Source: Homalodisca vitripennis (Eukaryota; Arthropoda; Insecta; Hemiptera; Cicadellidae). Taken from it: DNA of 64,000 nucleotides. Positions 33,000 through 47,252 of the stretch are shown piece by piece. The notes below the pieces were generated by a model. The model was not told the DNA's origin and ran no database searches. It saw only the letters and a list, made by a program, of their open reading frames with translations. The translations under genes and the position numbers were made by a program. Position 1 is the stretch's first letter. Every line of letters begins with the position of its first letter. The stretch covers positions 1 to 64,000 of the forward strand of contig NW_025776242.1 in assembly GCF_021130785.1 (NCBI RefSeq), given 5' to 3'.

Positions 33000-35900
33000 C
33001 ATCAACGTATACAATTTAATATTTCTTTAAAACAAATCTTTTGATAAATTTTAATTTAGCGTTTTTTTTTACTAAAACATGTGTATAACATCTCAAGGAA
33101 CCAAAATAATAATGTTTAATAATTGTAGAAAAAAATTTTATTTTGGGTAAAAAAATTTAAATTTTGGAACAGTGTTGATATATTAATACGCGGTGAAAAG
33201 GTTACGCTAGAAGTAAATACTCCTTTGCGAGGTAAGAGAGCAAAGATTTTGTTTCAAATTAATTAACAGAACCTATAAGAATATGCCCCAATTGACTGTT
33301 TTAGACATTCAAAATACTTAGCCTTAAGCAGAATTAAGATAAGTCATAGGAAAATTTGAATATTTATCGCATGAATGGGTATAATACAATTGATTTATAA
33401 AGGTTTGTTTTAACATATGGTGATGCTTATGGCTGTCACGTGCCACCAATAATTGCTCTCTCTTCTGTCAAGTCGTCCTTAAGAACCGATTTAAAGCACC
33501 AAAACAGAAGGATCGTAGGTTAAAGTGATTGATTGAGGTTAGTTTCTCATTTTACGACACAAGCTGTTGAATGAGGACGTGACTAGAATGCCTGTTGCAG
33601 ACATAAGGTGCGTCCAAAGTAACATCTCCACAGTTCACAATGATTTCTACATAATTTGGTGAAGTGACATATAATCATCTTTATAGCGAGTTCAAATACT
33701 ATATTGAAAGTAAATTCTTTATTATTGCAGAGTTATAAAACATGTTTTCCTCTAATCAAAAAGGCTTTGAAATATGATTTATATATTAATTAAAATAATT
33801 AAGTTTCCGGCTTTTCAGACTTAACATTCTTTCATGCCAACAATATTTCCTACAGTTTTTTTTAACTAAACTACTATTGCGTTTTGTATAGAATTTTGCT
33901 TTGCATTGAAATAATAAACGTTTAGTATACCTTTTACGAATTTTAATTTTTTGACAATTTTTAAATCCCTAAACCACTTTGTATTACGAAACTCTCAGGT
34001 GTGGACTTGTATTTCAATTTAATAATTTGCATATTTTAATCATAATATTACGTAATATAATAATAAATACTTGTATTCAATTTCGTGCTCAACAGTGTAC
34101 AATGAAGTAGAAATCATTGGACCACGTTATCATAACTATAACAAAACTTATAAATTGGTAAAATAACTTCTATTTGTGTAATAATGTGTCACCATTCATT
34201 GAAGAGACCTCTTTGCACTTGCATTAATTTTTAAATAGCAAATAATAAAAATAATTCATTGATATTAATAGAAAATTGGAGGCTGGGCGATTTTCATGAA
34301 AATCTGTGAATCATCGTATAATCCTAGGATGACAATCGTATCTTTCAATACCGGTATCGCCTATTATAAATTTTCTTTAAACAATGAGTGTGCAAATATA
34401 TGCCGCTGCCGTACGCAATAACTTGCCTGCAGCGGTATAATCCTTACTAACTCATAACGTACAAGTTACATAAGCTTTGAATGGCTTGTGTAACTTTATA
34501 AGCGTTGTTCCAAGAACTTTGGAGAAGATGGAGTGGAGTTAGAGGCTTATGGGCAATTTTGTGCAGCTCGTCATATTGAAAGATAAAACAATGTCTGCAT
34601 CGTTTATTACTTACGCAATCAGTTATTGCTTACTGAAACTAAGTGTTGAGTTTGGTGCTGCAGAATATATTCAGGCTATATGACTTTTAAAAGCAGCTAT
34701 GTAGATTAATTAGAGGTTTTCAATAATAAAATAGATAATTTTTATGAAAACAAGTGAGTATTTACTATGTTAATTAAGTTACTTGATAAACCCACAATTG
34801 AATAAAATGAAAAAAAAAAACAATAATTATAACATTTAAATTTAGTTGAGAAAATAGGAGTAGTATAAGCTGATACAAGCTGAATGGAATCTAAGTATGT
34901 ATGTACCAAAGTTGTATTTTTCTTTATCCAGTCTTGACTACTTACATTTTTTTTAATTAATGAAGCAAACGATAATGCAATGACAGATTTAAATGAACAC
35001 ATTTATATTTAGATTACTGTATAAATTCATTATTTATACAGTTTTATTAATGTTGTTCGGACTATAATTATGTAAACTTTATAGTTATAGAAATAACACT
35101 ATTTAACGACATAATTCGTGAAAAAATTATTTTAAAGGCGGAGTAAATTATGTGATCTAAGCTAAAAGTCCTGTGTAGGTTACAGGTGTCCATATTGATA
35201 AAATGTCGCTGATAAATATACAAAATTTGACGGCCAGGAAAACAGATCACTCTACAAAAAGTAACCTATTATAGAAATAGCATATAATGTATTAACAATA
35301 TATGTATATTTCATTACTAAAACGCAGTTAATGTTAATGCCATTACTTAATTACCGTAGAAAAATATAAATTCACAGTATTACAATTTATTACGGAGAGA
35401 ATTCTTACAGGATTCTTAATTATTTCTGTATTTCTATATACATTCAGAATTTTTAAAGTCTTTTAGTCCTACAAGTTTTCCAATATATTTTGAAAATTAT
35501 TTTGATCTAAAATGAACGAAATGTGTATGTATTTAGCATATACTTTCGTTTAAGTAAAAATAGCCGGAATACCACAAAACCAACTAAATTGCTTATTCAT
35601 TGCATAAAACTAATTTTCTATATTCAAACAAAATGTTATGGTTATAATACGTTATTGTTTGATAACATAATTTCGGGCATATACACCCTCATATTTTAAG
35701 TATATATCATATGCTGCATTATTCATTATTTTAAATTCTTACAATGCAGAAAATTATATACCACACACAATTTAAATTTACAAAATACTATAACTAATAG
35801 TTAAAATATTAAACTTTAGTATTTAAATCTTTAAATACTGAATAAGTAATATAACGAATGTTAAAAAACTATAAACATAACATGCAGTTTTATTCTTAAT

Positions 35901-37690
35901 TAGAGTTCAATATATAATTTATTGTATCATACCAACCAGTCTATAAAACATCCTAACCATCAGCTAGACGTAATATCATACTAATATTTCACTATGTTAA
36001 GGATGGGACTTTATTTACGCTGCTTTCCCTTTAATTTCCACCCCCATGGACTTTTATTAATTAGTAATATTATTTTAATTAATAATACATATTTAGCAAA
36101 TGAGCTAATATCCAAACTTAGATATTTATTTTTATTTAGATTTTGTTAAAAGAATTTGTATTTATTTCTTTTTTTTAAAATATTGTACTGGGACCTACTA
36201 GACAGTATTTAGTATATTTTGGATGTGTAACACGTTAATCAAGGGGTAGCAGATCAAGCATTAAATTTTTTCAATTGAATTTTTACAACGCTATCAAATA
36301 TATTAAATACAAATAAGTCCGACATATATATTAAATAAACTTTTAAATAAAATACAGTACAGTAAAGGCTTAAACGCTTCTAAGTGACAATACCTTATAA
36401 CAATGTGAAAGCTGAAATTTATTGCAGCCATTTGTAAAAGCAAACATACAGCATTATTACGTAAACAAATCTGCTCGTTTGTAACAAGCGAGGCGAAGTA
36501 ACAGTTTCCCTCTCTACCTTGTTGTGAGACGTTATGGAGAATCATTTGTGTCTCACGTTAGTGAGATTTAGTGAATGTGGAATCCTTGAATGTCTAGTTA
36601 ATGTAAGTTATACAGCCACTGAAGTTGTAGCAGTTTGTAACGTACTCAGACCAGCAACAATGTAGGTTGGAATTTTTCGTATCGTAAGTTACACAGACTC
36701 TGGGTTTGAAGCGGTTTGTCACGTACTCAGTCTAAAAATAAAGCACGGACCAATTTTACTAACGTTATAAGATAAATTCAGTTCAGCTTGGATATTTTAC
36801 ACTTCCAGAAAGAGCTCTGTTCGTCCCCATCACTATGAAAATTGGATATAATCTGGAGCTGGCTGCCCGAAGTCTAGGCATATCTTGTATTAAGTTTACA
36901 TCATGCATCAATAGGATTGAGTAGACTACAGGAATTTCTCCGTCTTAAGAATAAATAGTATCATTGTAATGGATTGTATAGATTACTGGACGTAACTTTT
37001 TTTTAACGAAGCATTGTTTGAATACTTTCCTTGGGTACATCAATGTGAATTCCTTTTTTTATCTTCGAAAATAAAAACAGACTATAATGACAAGTCTTTA
37101 AAAACATAAATATTTTCAACTCCTAGTTAATTACTAAGTTACATACCCTAAATAAAGGTACAAAAACTGAATTATCTGATTTCGAAAGCTCCTGAAATTG
37201 AAAAATTAATTCACGGTGATACATTCTTAGATTCATATCTGTTTTAGCTACGGTCTTGTAGGGAATTCGGCCTTTGTAATATCCAGCTTCCGGCAGCGCC
37301 CAACCTCTGCAACATCCGGCTTCTGGAAGCTCTCTCAATTATTAAGATTCCGGACTGTGAAAGTTCTTAGCTTCTGTGACCTTCTTAATCTTATCGAATC
37401 ATTTCATAATTCTTAAATTATCTACATTTAAATTAAATTAAACTATTAAATCTTTTTTCGGTAATTAAATTGCATGATCGTTTATTATGAAACATAACAT
37501 AAAAAACTATCTAGTTTGATACTACGTCAAACGATCCTACATTTAAAAGTAAATATGGTATGCAAAGATAATCATACAAAATTACGAACGTTACATACGC
37601 AATCCATACCTTCGGGAAACCAGGGTTTACTGAAGAACTTTGGCGGAAGTAGGGATTCATTTTACTGCGCGAGGTGACGATATTGTCCTT
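33000..37690. other. Unrecognised AT-rich DNA
   Basis: No ORF resembling a known protein, no RNA gene and no clear transposon ends were seen. Minor structures: a diverged 45-50-bp direct repeat at about 36,603-36,652 and 36,685-36,731 (gtaagtta-acag...gtacgtactcag type), and a small duplicated motif around 37,280-37,330 (atccagcttccggcag and catccggcttctggaag). Confidence 0.5.
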
Positions 37691-38733
37691 CAATCTTCTT
37701 GTGCGATAATCCTGCTTGGATTAGGAAACTTTGACACTCTAACGTTTTGACGTGCTTACGTTGAAGAAACACATAGCTTTTAGTTTACCGTTAACATGTG
37801 TAGCTGTTATCACAACAAGTTGTTTTTACTACAAAGTATCAAGGCTCCGAACAACACCAAGTCAATAGTAGTGTTTCTTTATATACTGAACTAAGCATGT
37901 GGATGTGTTTTGTTTTAATTTAATGGGATTAAATTTTTCTTCTTGCCCTATAAAAGTGTCATCATTTTCAAATAATCAAAAGCAAAGATAGATCTCAATA
38001 TAGGTATATTGTTGATAACTGATGCGTCTACAATGCATCGGATTTTGAAGCTGAAAAGGTACAACGCAGGTTCAAATCATGTGTGTGATCATAAGACTTT
38101 ATCAGTAATATCTACCTTGTACTGGACAACTGTCCTCTTGTTCTGTTTGATAATAGTCCAAGAAAAAAGTCGGCGGAATAAAGTCATAATTGAGATTAGC
38201 CTGTAAAAGAAATTATTTAATAATGTTTTAGGTTCCTCTTTTAACATCACTGTCTATGAACGTTTATAACGCGCGCCACATTTGAGAGACACGTTTTTAT
38301 TCAAAACGTCCACATTTCTTAACGAATTGTATAGATAAAAATTATTTTGTCACGTAGCATGTAAACTACATTAGTTTTTTATCGCGTCATTAATAGTACT
38401 TTGAAATTTTCTAATTATATTCATGTCATAAATTAGGCCGATTTTAAAATATCTGAAAAAGAAAGAGTTTATTAGGAGAACTTATACAATAGTAACATTA
38501 TATTGATTAAGTGGTTGATATTTATTACTAAAGATCATAAAATAACTTATGAAAATTTATAATACTACAGTATTACGAAACACTTTCTTCACACGAACAT
38601 TGAATCATATTAGTATAAGACGTATTGCACAAAACGTTGAACTGTGTCATTGTTCTTTTTTCTTAATGTATACTTGCAAGGAAATCGACAAAACATTTCT
38701 TTTAGGAGTCAATTAGAATGGTTATGGGTGAAG

Positions 38734-38750
38734 AATTAGATACAATACGT
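38734..38750. other. Unoccupied site equivalent to the DD41D insertion
   Basis: In A2 the sequence gaagaattagatacaatacg continues into taaatagttttttt, where A1 has ggagaatta-TA-[element]-TA-taaaaaacgtaaaaag. Both flanks align (tggttatggctggagaatta on the left, the poly-T and aattaattag on the right), so the element is absent here. Confidence 0.8.
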
Positions 38751-39119
38751 AAATAGTTTTTTTTAATTTTAACAAGTGTTAATTAGCAATGATTTGACTA
38801 GAAAATTAATTAAAAATAAATGTAATTTTAGTAGAATACGAGTTAAAAATTCAACTTTAATACAACTGTATTTACAGTAGTTAGCAGCACTCGGAAAATA
38901 CCCGGAATATGTTGATTGCAGTCAAATATATTTAATTTTAGTCAATTAGTTTCTAAATGAATTGCCGCTGGAAATCCAATCTCGGTAAACCGTCCACTTT
39001 CCACTCTTGCCAAAGCGTGACGTAACTAGCTGGCCACTTCAATTTAGGCCTATTAATAGCGCTTAGTTATTGTTAAACACTTACTCCACAAATCAAACTG
39101 CATAAAGCAAATTGGTGAA

Positions 39120-42100
39120 TGACACTCAATTTTCTTTAGTCCAGAAAAAATGTGTTTTATATCTCTTTATTTACTTGTTCTAAATTTACTCTAGAAACAT
39201 TTGAACCAGATTGATTAGCTTCATAAAGAAATTTATCTATGGTCTCCATATTGCCAATTTCTTTATACTGCAGATCACACATATAGTCTGCTATACAGCT
39301 GATAATTTTACGGATGTAAAATTAAATTTAAGTAACAATAACTATGAAGAGAAACCGGTGTCATGGAGTATTCAAGGACGCAATACTATGAAACTAGAGA
39401 ACTATCTAGTCTCACATATAGCTGGACTACCATTTACCTTATGACGCCAACATTAATAGAATCCTTTCTGGGAACAAGAGGAACCCAGAACCAAGTTTAA
39501 TTTCTCTATGAACTTTCTACCAAAAGGACCTTTCTACATAGACGGACAGACAGACGGAGAACGACACGATTTTAAAGGTAATGTTGAATCAATTAAGTGG
39601 TTTTACATGCAAATAGGTGATTATTTTTTAAGATTATTTTTATTTTTTATTTCCATTTAAAGATTTATTAACAAAGGGTCTTTTGAAACAAATTAATAAT
39701 TTCAGGCTGTTTTCAAATGCTTTTTCCACATATACTCTATTAGTCTTCATTAGTATGAGATACTTTAGGTAATATAAAAATACTACTGCCACAAATTGTA
39801 AAATCTACTTAGTTGACGTAAATTTTAGAAACCTACTTTGTGTTCATTCTTTCGTGACAGGTGCAACAATACAATATCTTCAAACTCGAAAACAATCTCA
39901 CGTCAATTTTAATTAATGCTTTTACAAAACGTTTAAATCTGTTTTATGTTAAATGCTTAATAATATATACGTCAAGCTTGTTTCAGTTGACAATTAGTAA
40001 TGGGTAATCGATGTGATTTTATGTGCAAGCCCTTTAATAATAAATATTAGTACTTCTCACAGACAGGGGTGGTTTTGAACCCAATCGATTCAGAACAAAG
40101 ATGATCGCCGTTGAGGGGATATTCCCATTTACAAAGCTCTCGTTGGTTGAGCGTTAGAGAACCCTACCACTCGAGGGCTGAGGAAAAGGTTTTGTATATT
40201 TGTCTGTCTGTCTCAATAACCTACTGTCCTATAGAATTATTATGTTGCATCAAGTTTCCTAAATATAAAGGATTTTAAGTTCGATGGTGGTCTATGTTAC
40301 TACTTGTGTTTTAGCTGAGTGTTCGCGAACAATTTAACATGGTTTAAAGGTAACCATAATAATAAGTAAAACATAAAATAAAAGAGTTAAAATAAAAAAC
40401 TTACACAATGCAATCTTAAAAGGTTTTTTAAATCCACGGACTACGTCAAACAAAACGAGTTGAACGGCAAATTTTAATAAAAAAAATTATTTAACAAATA
40501 AGACAAATGTGGAGTGTTCCTATCTTTTAATGAATATTTATATGACAGAATATTAAAATAAACATTTAAGATATTTCTAGAATTTCTATTAATGGGTGTT
40601 ACCACACCACTAAGTGTTTGTAAACAGATTTAGAGACTCTTGATACGTTTCTAAAGAATCCATTAACACAAGCCTGTTTCTGACAGTCTAGAGAAAAGAC
40701 CACTTCTCGAATGGAGGCAATATTTCATTTCAAAAGCGTTATTCAGAAAACTCCTTCCAAAAGATACTGGCATTTGTAATTAAACTGCCTCTAGGTTTTC
40801 ACACATTGAACAATGTCTCGCTTTGTAGGGGAATATATTCTATGTTTTATTAAATAGAGAGAGGGAAAGAGAGAGAGAGATTTAATTTTTAAGTATTTGA
40901 ACTAAATATTTATGTCTTCCATTTAGGTTGGTAAAAAAATTTAACGATTTTGTAGCTAATAACAATACGACATTACTTTCTTTAATTATTGTATTGTACA
41001 TTTAATAATAACTATTAAGTCATAACATTCATTCTATTCCGATGACGAAAATATAAATATAATAATATATCTTTCTCTGAATATGTAGATAATTTTAAAG
41101 AATTAATATAATTCTACATGGAATCTGGACAAGCTTAACAAGAGTGATACTTTTAGTTTGTATAGAATTCTCAAAAACCCTATTGATTGGCATATTAAAA
41201 AAATCAGTCGAGATTAGGTCGCTTTGGTTGCCAATTCTAAAACATGAACTAAAAAGAAAAACAAATGTATCCAACGGATCAGATATAAACCAATGAGGAT
41301 TGTGACTCCTCATGGTTTTAAGAAGTTTATCTAGCATGAACCAATAATAATAAAAACGGCCCATTCCTGTTCCCCTCCTTTCTATTTCAGCCATCTTGTT
41401 TCTTTCTGCCGTGACGATTGCCATTTGCTATTGGAATCTGTTTAGTCGAAAGTGGTTGGTAGATGATTGCAGACGCATTGTTACATGTATTCTGTAGTTC
41501 AGTTTTAATGATTGGTATTGTGTATAGTTTACATTAAGTGCATGTTACCTATATAGTTAGAGAAATTAACACACGACATGGTGAATGTGATTCCTGACTT
41601 AGGCGTGCCATAACACTTTGGTATGATTTGTTTATTTTTACCTAGTTTGTATTTTATTTATTACTTTATTTATTTATCTCAAGATTGCAGATTGCAGATC
41701 TCTAACGTAATGTTACTGATTTTTTTGTTTCCCTGAACGATAGCAAATGTCCAGAACAATCCTAATCTCTTAACAATATCTTTCAATGTTAAATGTTCCA
41801 TTTATATGTTAGTTATATTTTTCTTATTTTCCTACTATACATAGCTATGAGAGTATATTAAAAGCTTTATTTACTAAATTAAAAATTAACAGAATCGAAT
41901 GCATGCAACACAGTTAAGGTAGTTAGGGATATACCGTATGTAAATTTTTTCTCTATTTCACCTTCCCTTTCTGCCGCTTGTAATTTTGAGTCCAAGTCAG
42001 TTTCAATAGATACAGCAAGACCAAGACAGTTTGATGCAATGAGTTTTATAATAACTCTCAATAAACAAAGACATTCTTCACCTACTCGTTTAATCTTAAA

Positions 42101-42998
42101 ACTAATATATTTACAATTAGGCAAAAATGTATTATTACTGTACTGGTCTACACCTACTCTCCTAAAGTTACCATCCTCACAGATAATTTGCAATAAATGC
42201 TGTGCGATATTTAATGTAGTCTATTAACCTTTCGAACGCTTGCTATGTCACCTACACAATGTAAGCGCACTTGCCCTCAGTAATAAGGGACCTGCAGGAC
42301 AACCCCGTCAGTGGCTTCAATCTGCTGGTTACTGCCTGGGACCTCCTGTTCCCCACACCCCCCTTACCACTAACAATAAATACAAAGAATGTATTTCAGT
42401 TACTGACATTACCGATATAGTTATCGATTTCCGCAATCATTAAACGTTGTCTCTGTGTTAATATAATATTAGTTTTTTCATATTTGTAAGAAATAGTTTT
42501 ACCCCACTGTATTAAATGCTTGCTAGTATTTAATTCATATCGTATCATTAAAAATTAGATACAATTTCATTAATAGGTAACTAAAATTAAATAATGTATA
42601 TTTTTGTGTAGACTGTAAAACATAATTTTATTTTATTTGTTTATAACAACGTTTATATTTTTTTATTTGTATAAAATATTTCTTATTTTATTACTATGCG
42701 ATTATTTTTATCAGTAAAAATGTAATTAAAACTGAATAGCACGCATAGACGTTGCTTTATATGCTGTAAAATTTAATTACTTTGTATGTACAGAAGTTTG
42801 GAAATAAAATTAATTTCGACTCAGTTGCACCAAATGAGACAATGAGAACGCCTCTTCATCTAGATACAAATGTACCGTAATACAGACAGAACTATTTTGT
42901 AGTTTTGTAATATCTGATGTTGAAACGATGTAATAGGTAAACAAATAAGAACTCACCTTATTGTCGGGAGTACTGGAAGTTCTGAATGTCTTCGACAC
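39120..42998. other. Spacer between A2 and repeat D, unrecognised
   Basis: AT-rich DNA with no supported gene. It contains a (GA)n run at 40,855-40,880 and a gacggacagacagacgg simple-repeat patch near 39,540. It also holds a TTAACCTTTCGAACGC motif at 42,226, a weak candidate for a piggyBac-type end with no partner found. Two minus-strand open frames, 41,095-41,424 (109 codons) and 41,879-42,193 (104 codons), resemble nothing I know and lack supporting context. Confidence 0.5.
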
Positions 42999-44880
42999 CG
43001 GCTAGTTAGGATGGTTTTTTAACATTTGGTTAGTCCGCTATTTCACCACCTTCGTGATTCTAGTGCGTTAAAAATAATGAAATTACCGTAAAATCTTGCC
43101 TTGCTAGATTTCTTCAAACGGACATAGTCTACAGCATACCACGTGACCAGTCAGGTTTTAGACTTTGCAGTAAGGGAATGGGACATGGAGGTTACTTCAA
43201 CTTTCACAGATAAACAAACTTACATAAAACATTTAGAAAAGGAAGTTTTTCCCTAACATATAATAATAGTAAGTTGTTAAGAACTAGAAATACTACAAGT
43301 TTTGGTTCATGTAAATACTATTTGATTTAATTAAACGTATTAATACTTATTATCTACAAATCAAAACATAAATAAATGAAAACATGATACAAATGATTAA
43401 AGTTTCATAAAAATAAATATACTTAATATTTGAGCTCATGAACCAACTGTGTGGAGTGTTAGTATACAACTGTAATTGCATGTATTCAAATAATGTGATT
43501 CATAGAGTTAGGTACCAGTAAAGGTAAAATCACTGTTTCTGAATAACTTGCATCTCAAATTGATCATTACGAGATGCCAATCATTTTGTTGTTGAGATCA
43601 GTTTGTGATCAAAGTCAGGAAATTGAAATGAAGATATTATCAGTTAAATGATACGAAGTTAGCGAGTAGGCAAACTTTGTAAATGGTAGCAATTGATTCA
43701 TCGATAACACCACCAGAAATGTTGCAATTTTAATTAAATGTTTTGAGCAGTAAAATTTATGGAGAGAACTATTGCGTAATACAAGTAGTAACTATACCTT
43801 GTATTCCTTAACAGCACACAGCCTGAGTGTATCACATTGAATAATGACAATTATTAATATTTATACCAATTAAATTTAGTGATTTAATAAATAATTCTAG
43901 TTTCAGACAGTTATGTGATGTAATTACTACCCAATATCTTTAATAAATAATTAAAAAATCTATTAATTATTTGCATTTATTTTAAAACACTTTATTTAAT
44001 TATTACGCAAAATTTAAAGTGTAACACGCCGATTTCCCCATAATGAGATTTTGAAAGTATTAATACAAGTTATATTATTTAAAATAAATATCAAGTATAA
44101 GACATTGGTAGTAATAATATACTATATTGGTAATTATGTAATTGGGTACCAGTAGGTTGTGAGATATTTAAACTAATCCTTGGTTACAATTTATTGATTA
44201 ATACAAACAAGAATAAATTGCAATAGAAAATAATACAATGATTACTGGACAATGAAATAATTAGTTTATAGATTTTTTCCTTATCCTACCTTCTTGATTA
44301 TCAGAAATTTTCTACGAGTGTTCCAGCTTTTGCTGCAAAACAATGAAATATTCTGGGAAAAACAAAACTTTGTGAGCTTGCAAATTTAATAAATAAAACC
44401 CTTTGTTAAGAGCTAATGCCCCAAATTAGAGCCAGTTTTGTTTGTTGCCAGAACCTGCTCTAGACTTTCCCACATGTGGTAAGTTACATTCATAATTACT
44501 TTTATACATTTTACGGTTTTTAACTTTTTAAATATTTACATATTTAGCTGTTTAGTCATTTATATTAATCGTGGAACAGAAATATTATTATTTTAAAACA
44601 TTTTAAATAATTTCGAGACGATTAGCAATCTTTTCCTAGATAAAAAACTTCTATTTTAAAAAATATAAAAAAACAATTTATCCTTATTGGTCAGCATTCA
44701 AAATTAACATTTAGCAATGAAGTTTATTTATAAGTCTAAATAATGTTTGAGCTTAGATGAAAATCATAAGTTAAAAAAATGATTTTCCATACCAAAAGTT
44801 TAATATTATTTTCCCAGTGGTTTCACCCGCTCGTAATCAACTAATCCTATTCTTTATGTATGCACTTGAAATTATTTTTA
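42998..44880. repeat. Repeat D, copy 1
   Basis: From cggctagttaggatgg (42,998) to the start of A3, this 1.9-kb stretch is repeated at 57,291-59,204 with high similarity and a few short indels. Shared landmarks: gaccagtcaggttttagact (43,148 and 57,440) and ttgccagaacctgctctaga (44,444 and 58,752). No gene is seen. It forms the left part of the 14.3-kb tandem unit D+A. Confidence 0.9.
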
Positions 44881-45017
44881 GCAACATTAATTATATTATA
44901 ATTAATTCTGGATTTAAAATTTGTAAAACTTACATGTGTTTTACAATCTCCTTGACATTTTGGTTTGACCAATACTTTAATTTTTATTCTGTTTAATTTA
45001 AGTTTAAAACAAAAAGA

Positions 45018-45021
45018 AATT
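45018..45021. other. Unoccupied AATT site equivalent to the 59,353 insertion
   Basis: A3 reads aaaaagaAATTaagaaattc with one AATT, where A4 reads aaagaaAATT-[4.5 kb]-AATTaagaaattc. This fixes the ends of the inserted element. Confidence 0.88.
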
Positions 45022-47084
45022 AAGAAATTCAAGTACATTTTAGTATACGTTTAATCTTAAAGTCTGATTGGAAATGGCTACAGTCACCTTTCCACTGCAG
45101 CCTAACCTTCCGAATTCCCTTGGTTTCTAGAAGTGAGTAGAGACGAAAGGGAACGCTCACACGAGTACACACGTGCACACGTCACAATAGTTACGACTCA
45201 TAAACGAACACAATCGTTACGAGCTCCCAGTTTGCAAACACAGAAACGCTAGGGAAACATTACAACAAAACACAAAAGGATACACTTTCCCTCTAGGATT
45301 ATTAATTAATTCGTAAACTCTTCAACTCATATAGCCTAATAATTCTAAAAAGAATAATTAAAATTATTACACTAAGTCTGTTAAATTTTATCAAGTAGAT
45401 ATGCTCTAAAAATTAGTAATATCGTGCCATTCTGAATCAACCATTGTAGTCAAATTAACTAAATATTTTAAGTAGAACAATACATTACCTAGTGTATGTG
45501 TAGTGTGTGTATTAGTGTGAGTGGGGCGACCTCCTGCCACATAGACCGCATCACCCTGGAACAATCAGAAAACAAAACATGTACTATATTTAATAAAACA
45601 TTGGAGTTGATATCCTATGAACTTTTTAACAGATGGTGTTCGCAAAAAGTAATTTGTTTAAGCTACCTTACTGAAAATATATATTGACAGAATGTGTTGG
45701 TAAACATTAATTCATACAACAATGTGTAAACTTAAGTGTTATACGATGAGATAAAATATAGTATACCTGAAAGTGTTGTGTAGTGAAGAATTATTTGTCG
45801 TAGTTAAATGAAGTTCTACACGCACTCACTCATTCACACTTTTTTTCCATTCAACCAACTTTCATACTTTGCGTGTTTTGCAACACACGTGAAGAAGTGT
45901 TATATGATGAGAAGTGTCACAGAGAGGACGTCGGATCAACGTAGGACCGAGGCCACCTGAAAATAATCAGAACAAAACTCTCACATCACAAATATGATAC
46001 AAATAAGTTGCCTATTTCTCTTTCAAACGTATGGCATAATCCTGTAACAATCTAGACATGTGACCAAAACAGTTGTTTCAGAATGGCGTGAAAACTTATA
46101 TCTGACATGTTTCAAAGACTTACGGTACTGAAGTTTGTCCCATTGAGTACGTAAAGTAAATCTATATGCTGAAACAAAACGTCAGAATATTATTACAATT
46201 ATTAGAGTCCTTGTAAATTATGCACAATAAAGTGGGTTATTAGACCCACTATTAAAGGTAAATATGTATATTCTATACAACGAAGTAGAACTGGATCTTA
46301 AATGCATGATTTGAACATGATTTATACATAATAAATAATTATAGCTCAAATAAATGTCAAAAATATTGATTTTTAGGCATTTTAACTTTTACTCTAAATA
46401 TATAGTCAGAGAGTAAATTGAGTCCAGAAGAGGCCCATGCTCATAAATGCTTGTAAACATGATGTTTGTATCAGCTAGAATGGTGGTAAAACAACATAAG
46501 TTACGATTAAACAAATAAGTTTCCTAGAAGACATTCCTTTTATTATTTCTAGTTAATTGGACTTCAGTACCCTGATAATCTAAGTGATGCAGAGTTTTTA
46601 TATACTCAAATTTCGTCAATCGTAATTCAAATAACTTGAGAAAATATTTGCACTGTAGCAGACAATGCAATTTTTCTTAACAAAAAATAATCACGCTTAC
46701 AAATAAGATGGTAATGCATTGGTGTAATTTTCTCCTTCCATAATTTTTGATGGTCTAAGACTATTGCATTAAGTGGAATTAAATCAACATAATACAACGT
46801 TAAAAAAATTTATTTCACTGTATTGGGCAGAAAACCACTTTTATATCAGTAAATCTGACATTCATCACTATTCTTAAGTTTATTGTAAAGTTTTTTATTG
46901 CTATAGTATAATTTATCGTTTTATAAAACGATACCTCTTTGATCCTACTTGTCTTTGGTTATAAAATACTACCATGAGCAAAGTTAAAAAAGACCCACTT
47001 TTATGCATTATGGTTCTCATATGTAAAATATTTCAGGATTTATATATTAAATAATTAGATCAACCGCTAGGTCAGTCCCTTTTT

Positions 47085-47252
47085 GAAGCAAGGTTACTTA
47101 TATACTTGAACACACACTAAGAAAACTAAGATCAAAAACGAAATCGTAATGCCTGAGCTACCGAAGGTTTGAAGCAAGGTTACTTCTATACTTGAACACA
47201 CTTTAAAAACTAAGACCAAAAACAAAATCGTAAGCCTGAGCTGCCGAAGGTA
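47085..47252. repeat. 83-bp tandem repeat, two units (A3)
   Basis: Two units of the repeat seen five times at 2216-2630, starting gaagcaaggttact at 47,085 and about 47,170. Confidence 0.9.

Larger units (their letters stand above)
30230..37690. other. About 7.4 kb present only in A2
   Basis: A1 runs continuously across this point (12,225-12,260), while A2 has this extra block between the part matching 12,225 and the part matching 12,250 (gcgataatcctgcttggatt at 37,706). It contains the piggyBac pseudogene at 30.86-32.56 kb. The remainder, about 33,000-37,690, is AT-rich with no recognisable gene. Confidence 0.65.
17480..39120. repeat. Long segmental repeat A, copy A2
   Basis: Homologous to A1 but more diverged. 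Matching blocks: 17,510-21,130 with about 60-4,000; 23,515-24,730 with 4,050-5,130; 25,420-26,260 with 5,150-7,360; 29,260-30,230 with 11,270-12,230; 37,700-39,120 with 12,250-13,320 and 15,850-16,210. Copy-specific insertions relative to A1 are the LINE fragment (21.1-23.5 kb), the MITE at 24.7 kb, the 69-bp satellite, and about 7.4 kb at 30.23-37.69 kb. The stretch equivalent to A1 7.4-11.25 kb is missing. About 17,480-21,900 holds no gene I can support. Confidence 0.82.

Noticed and set aside
30291..33525. TTAACCACTATTGTGC and a distant GGTTAA as ends of the 30.8-kb piggyBac element
   Set aside because: The two do not form inverted repeats with each other, so the element ends remain undefined.
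41095..41424. 109-codon minus-strand ORF
   Set aside because: No motif I recognise, no paralogous copy in the window to test conservation, and AT-rich chance ORFs of this size are expected. Not annotated as a gene.
41879..42193. 104-codon minus-strand ORF
   Set aside because: Looks somewhat protein-like but has no recognisable domain, splice context or neighbour. Insufficient support.
42226..42443. TTAACCTTTCGAACGC as the end of another piggyBac element
   Set aside because: No inverted partner with TTAA was found within reach, so it stays only a weak note in the spacer entry.
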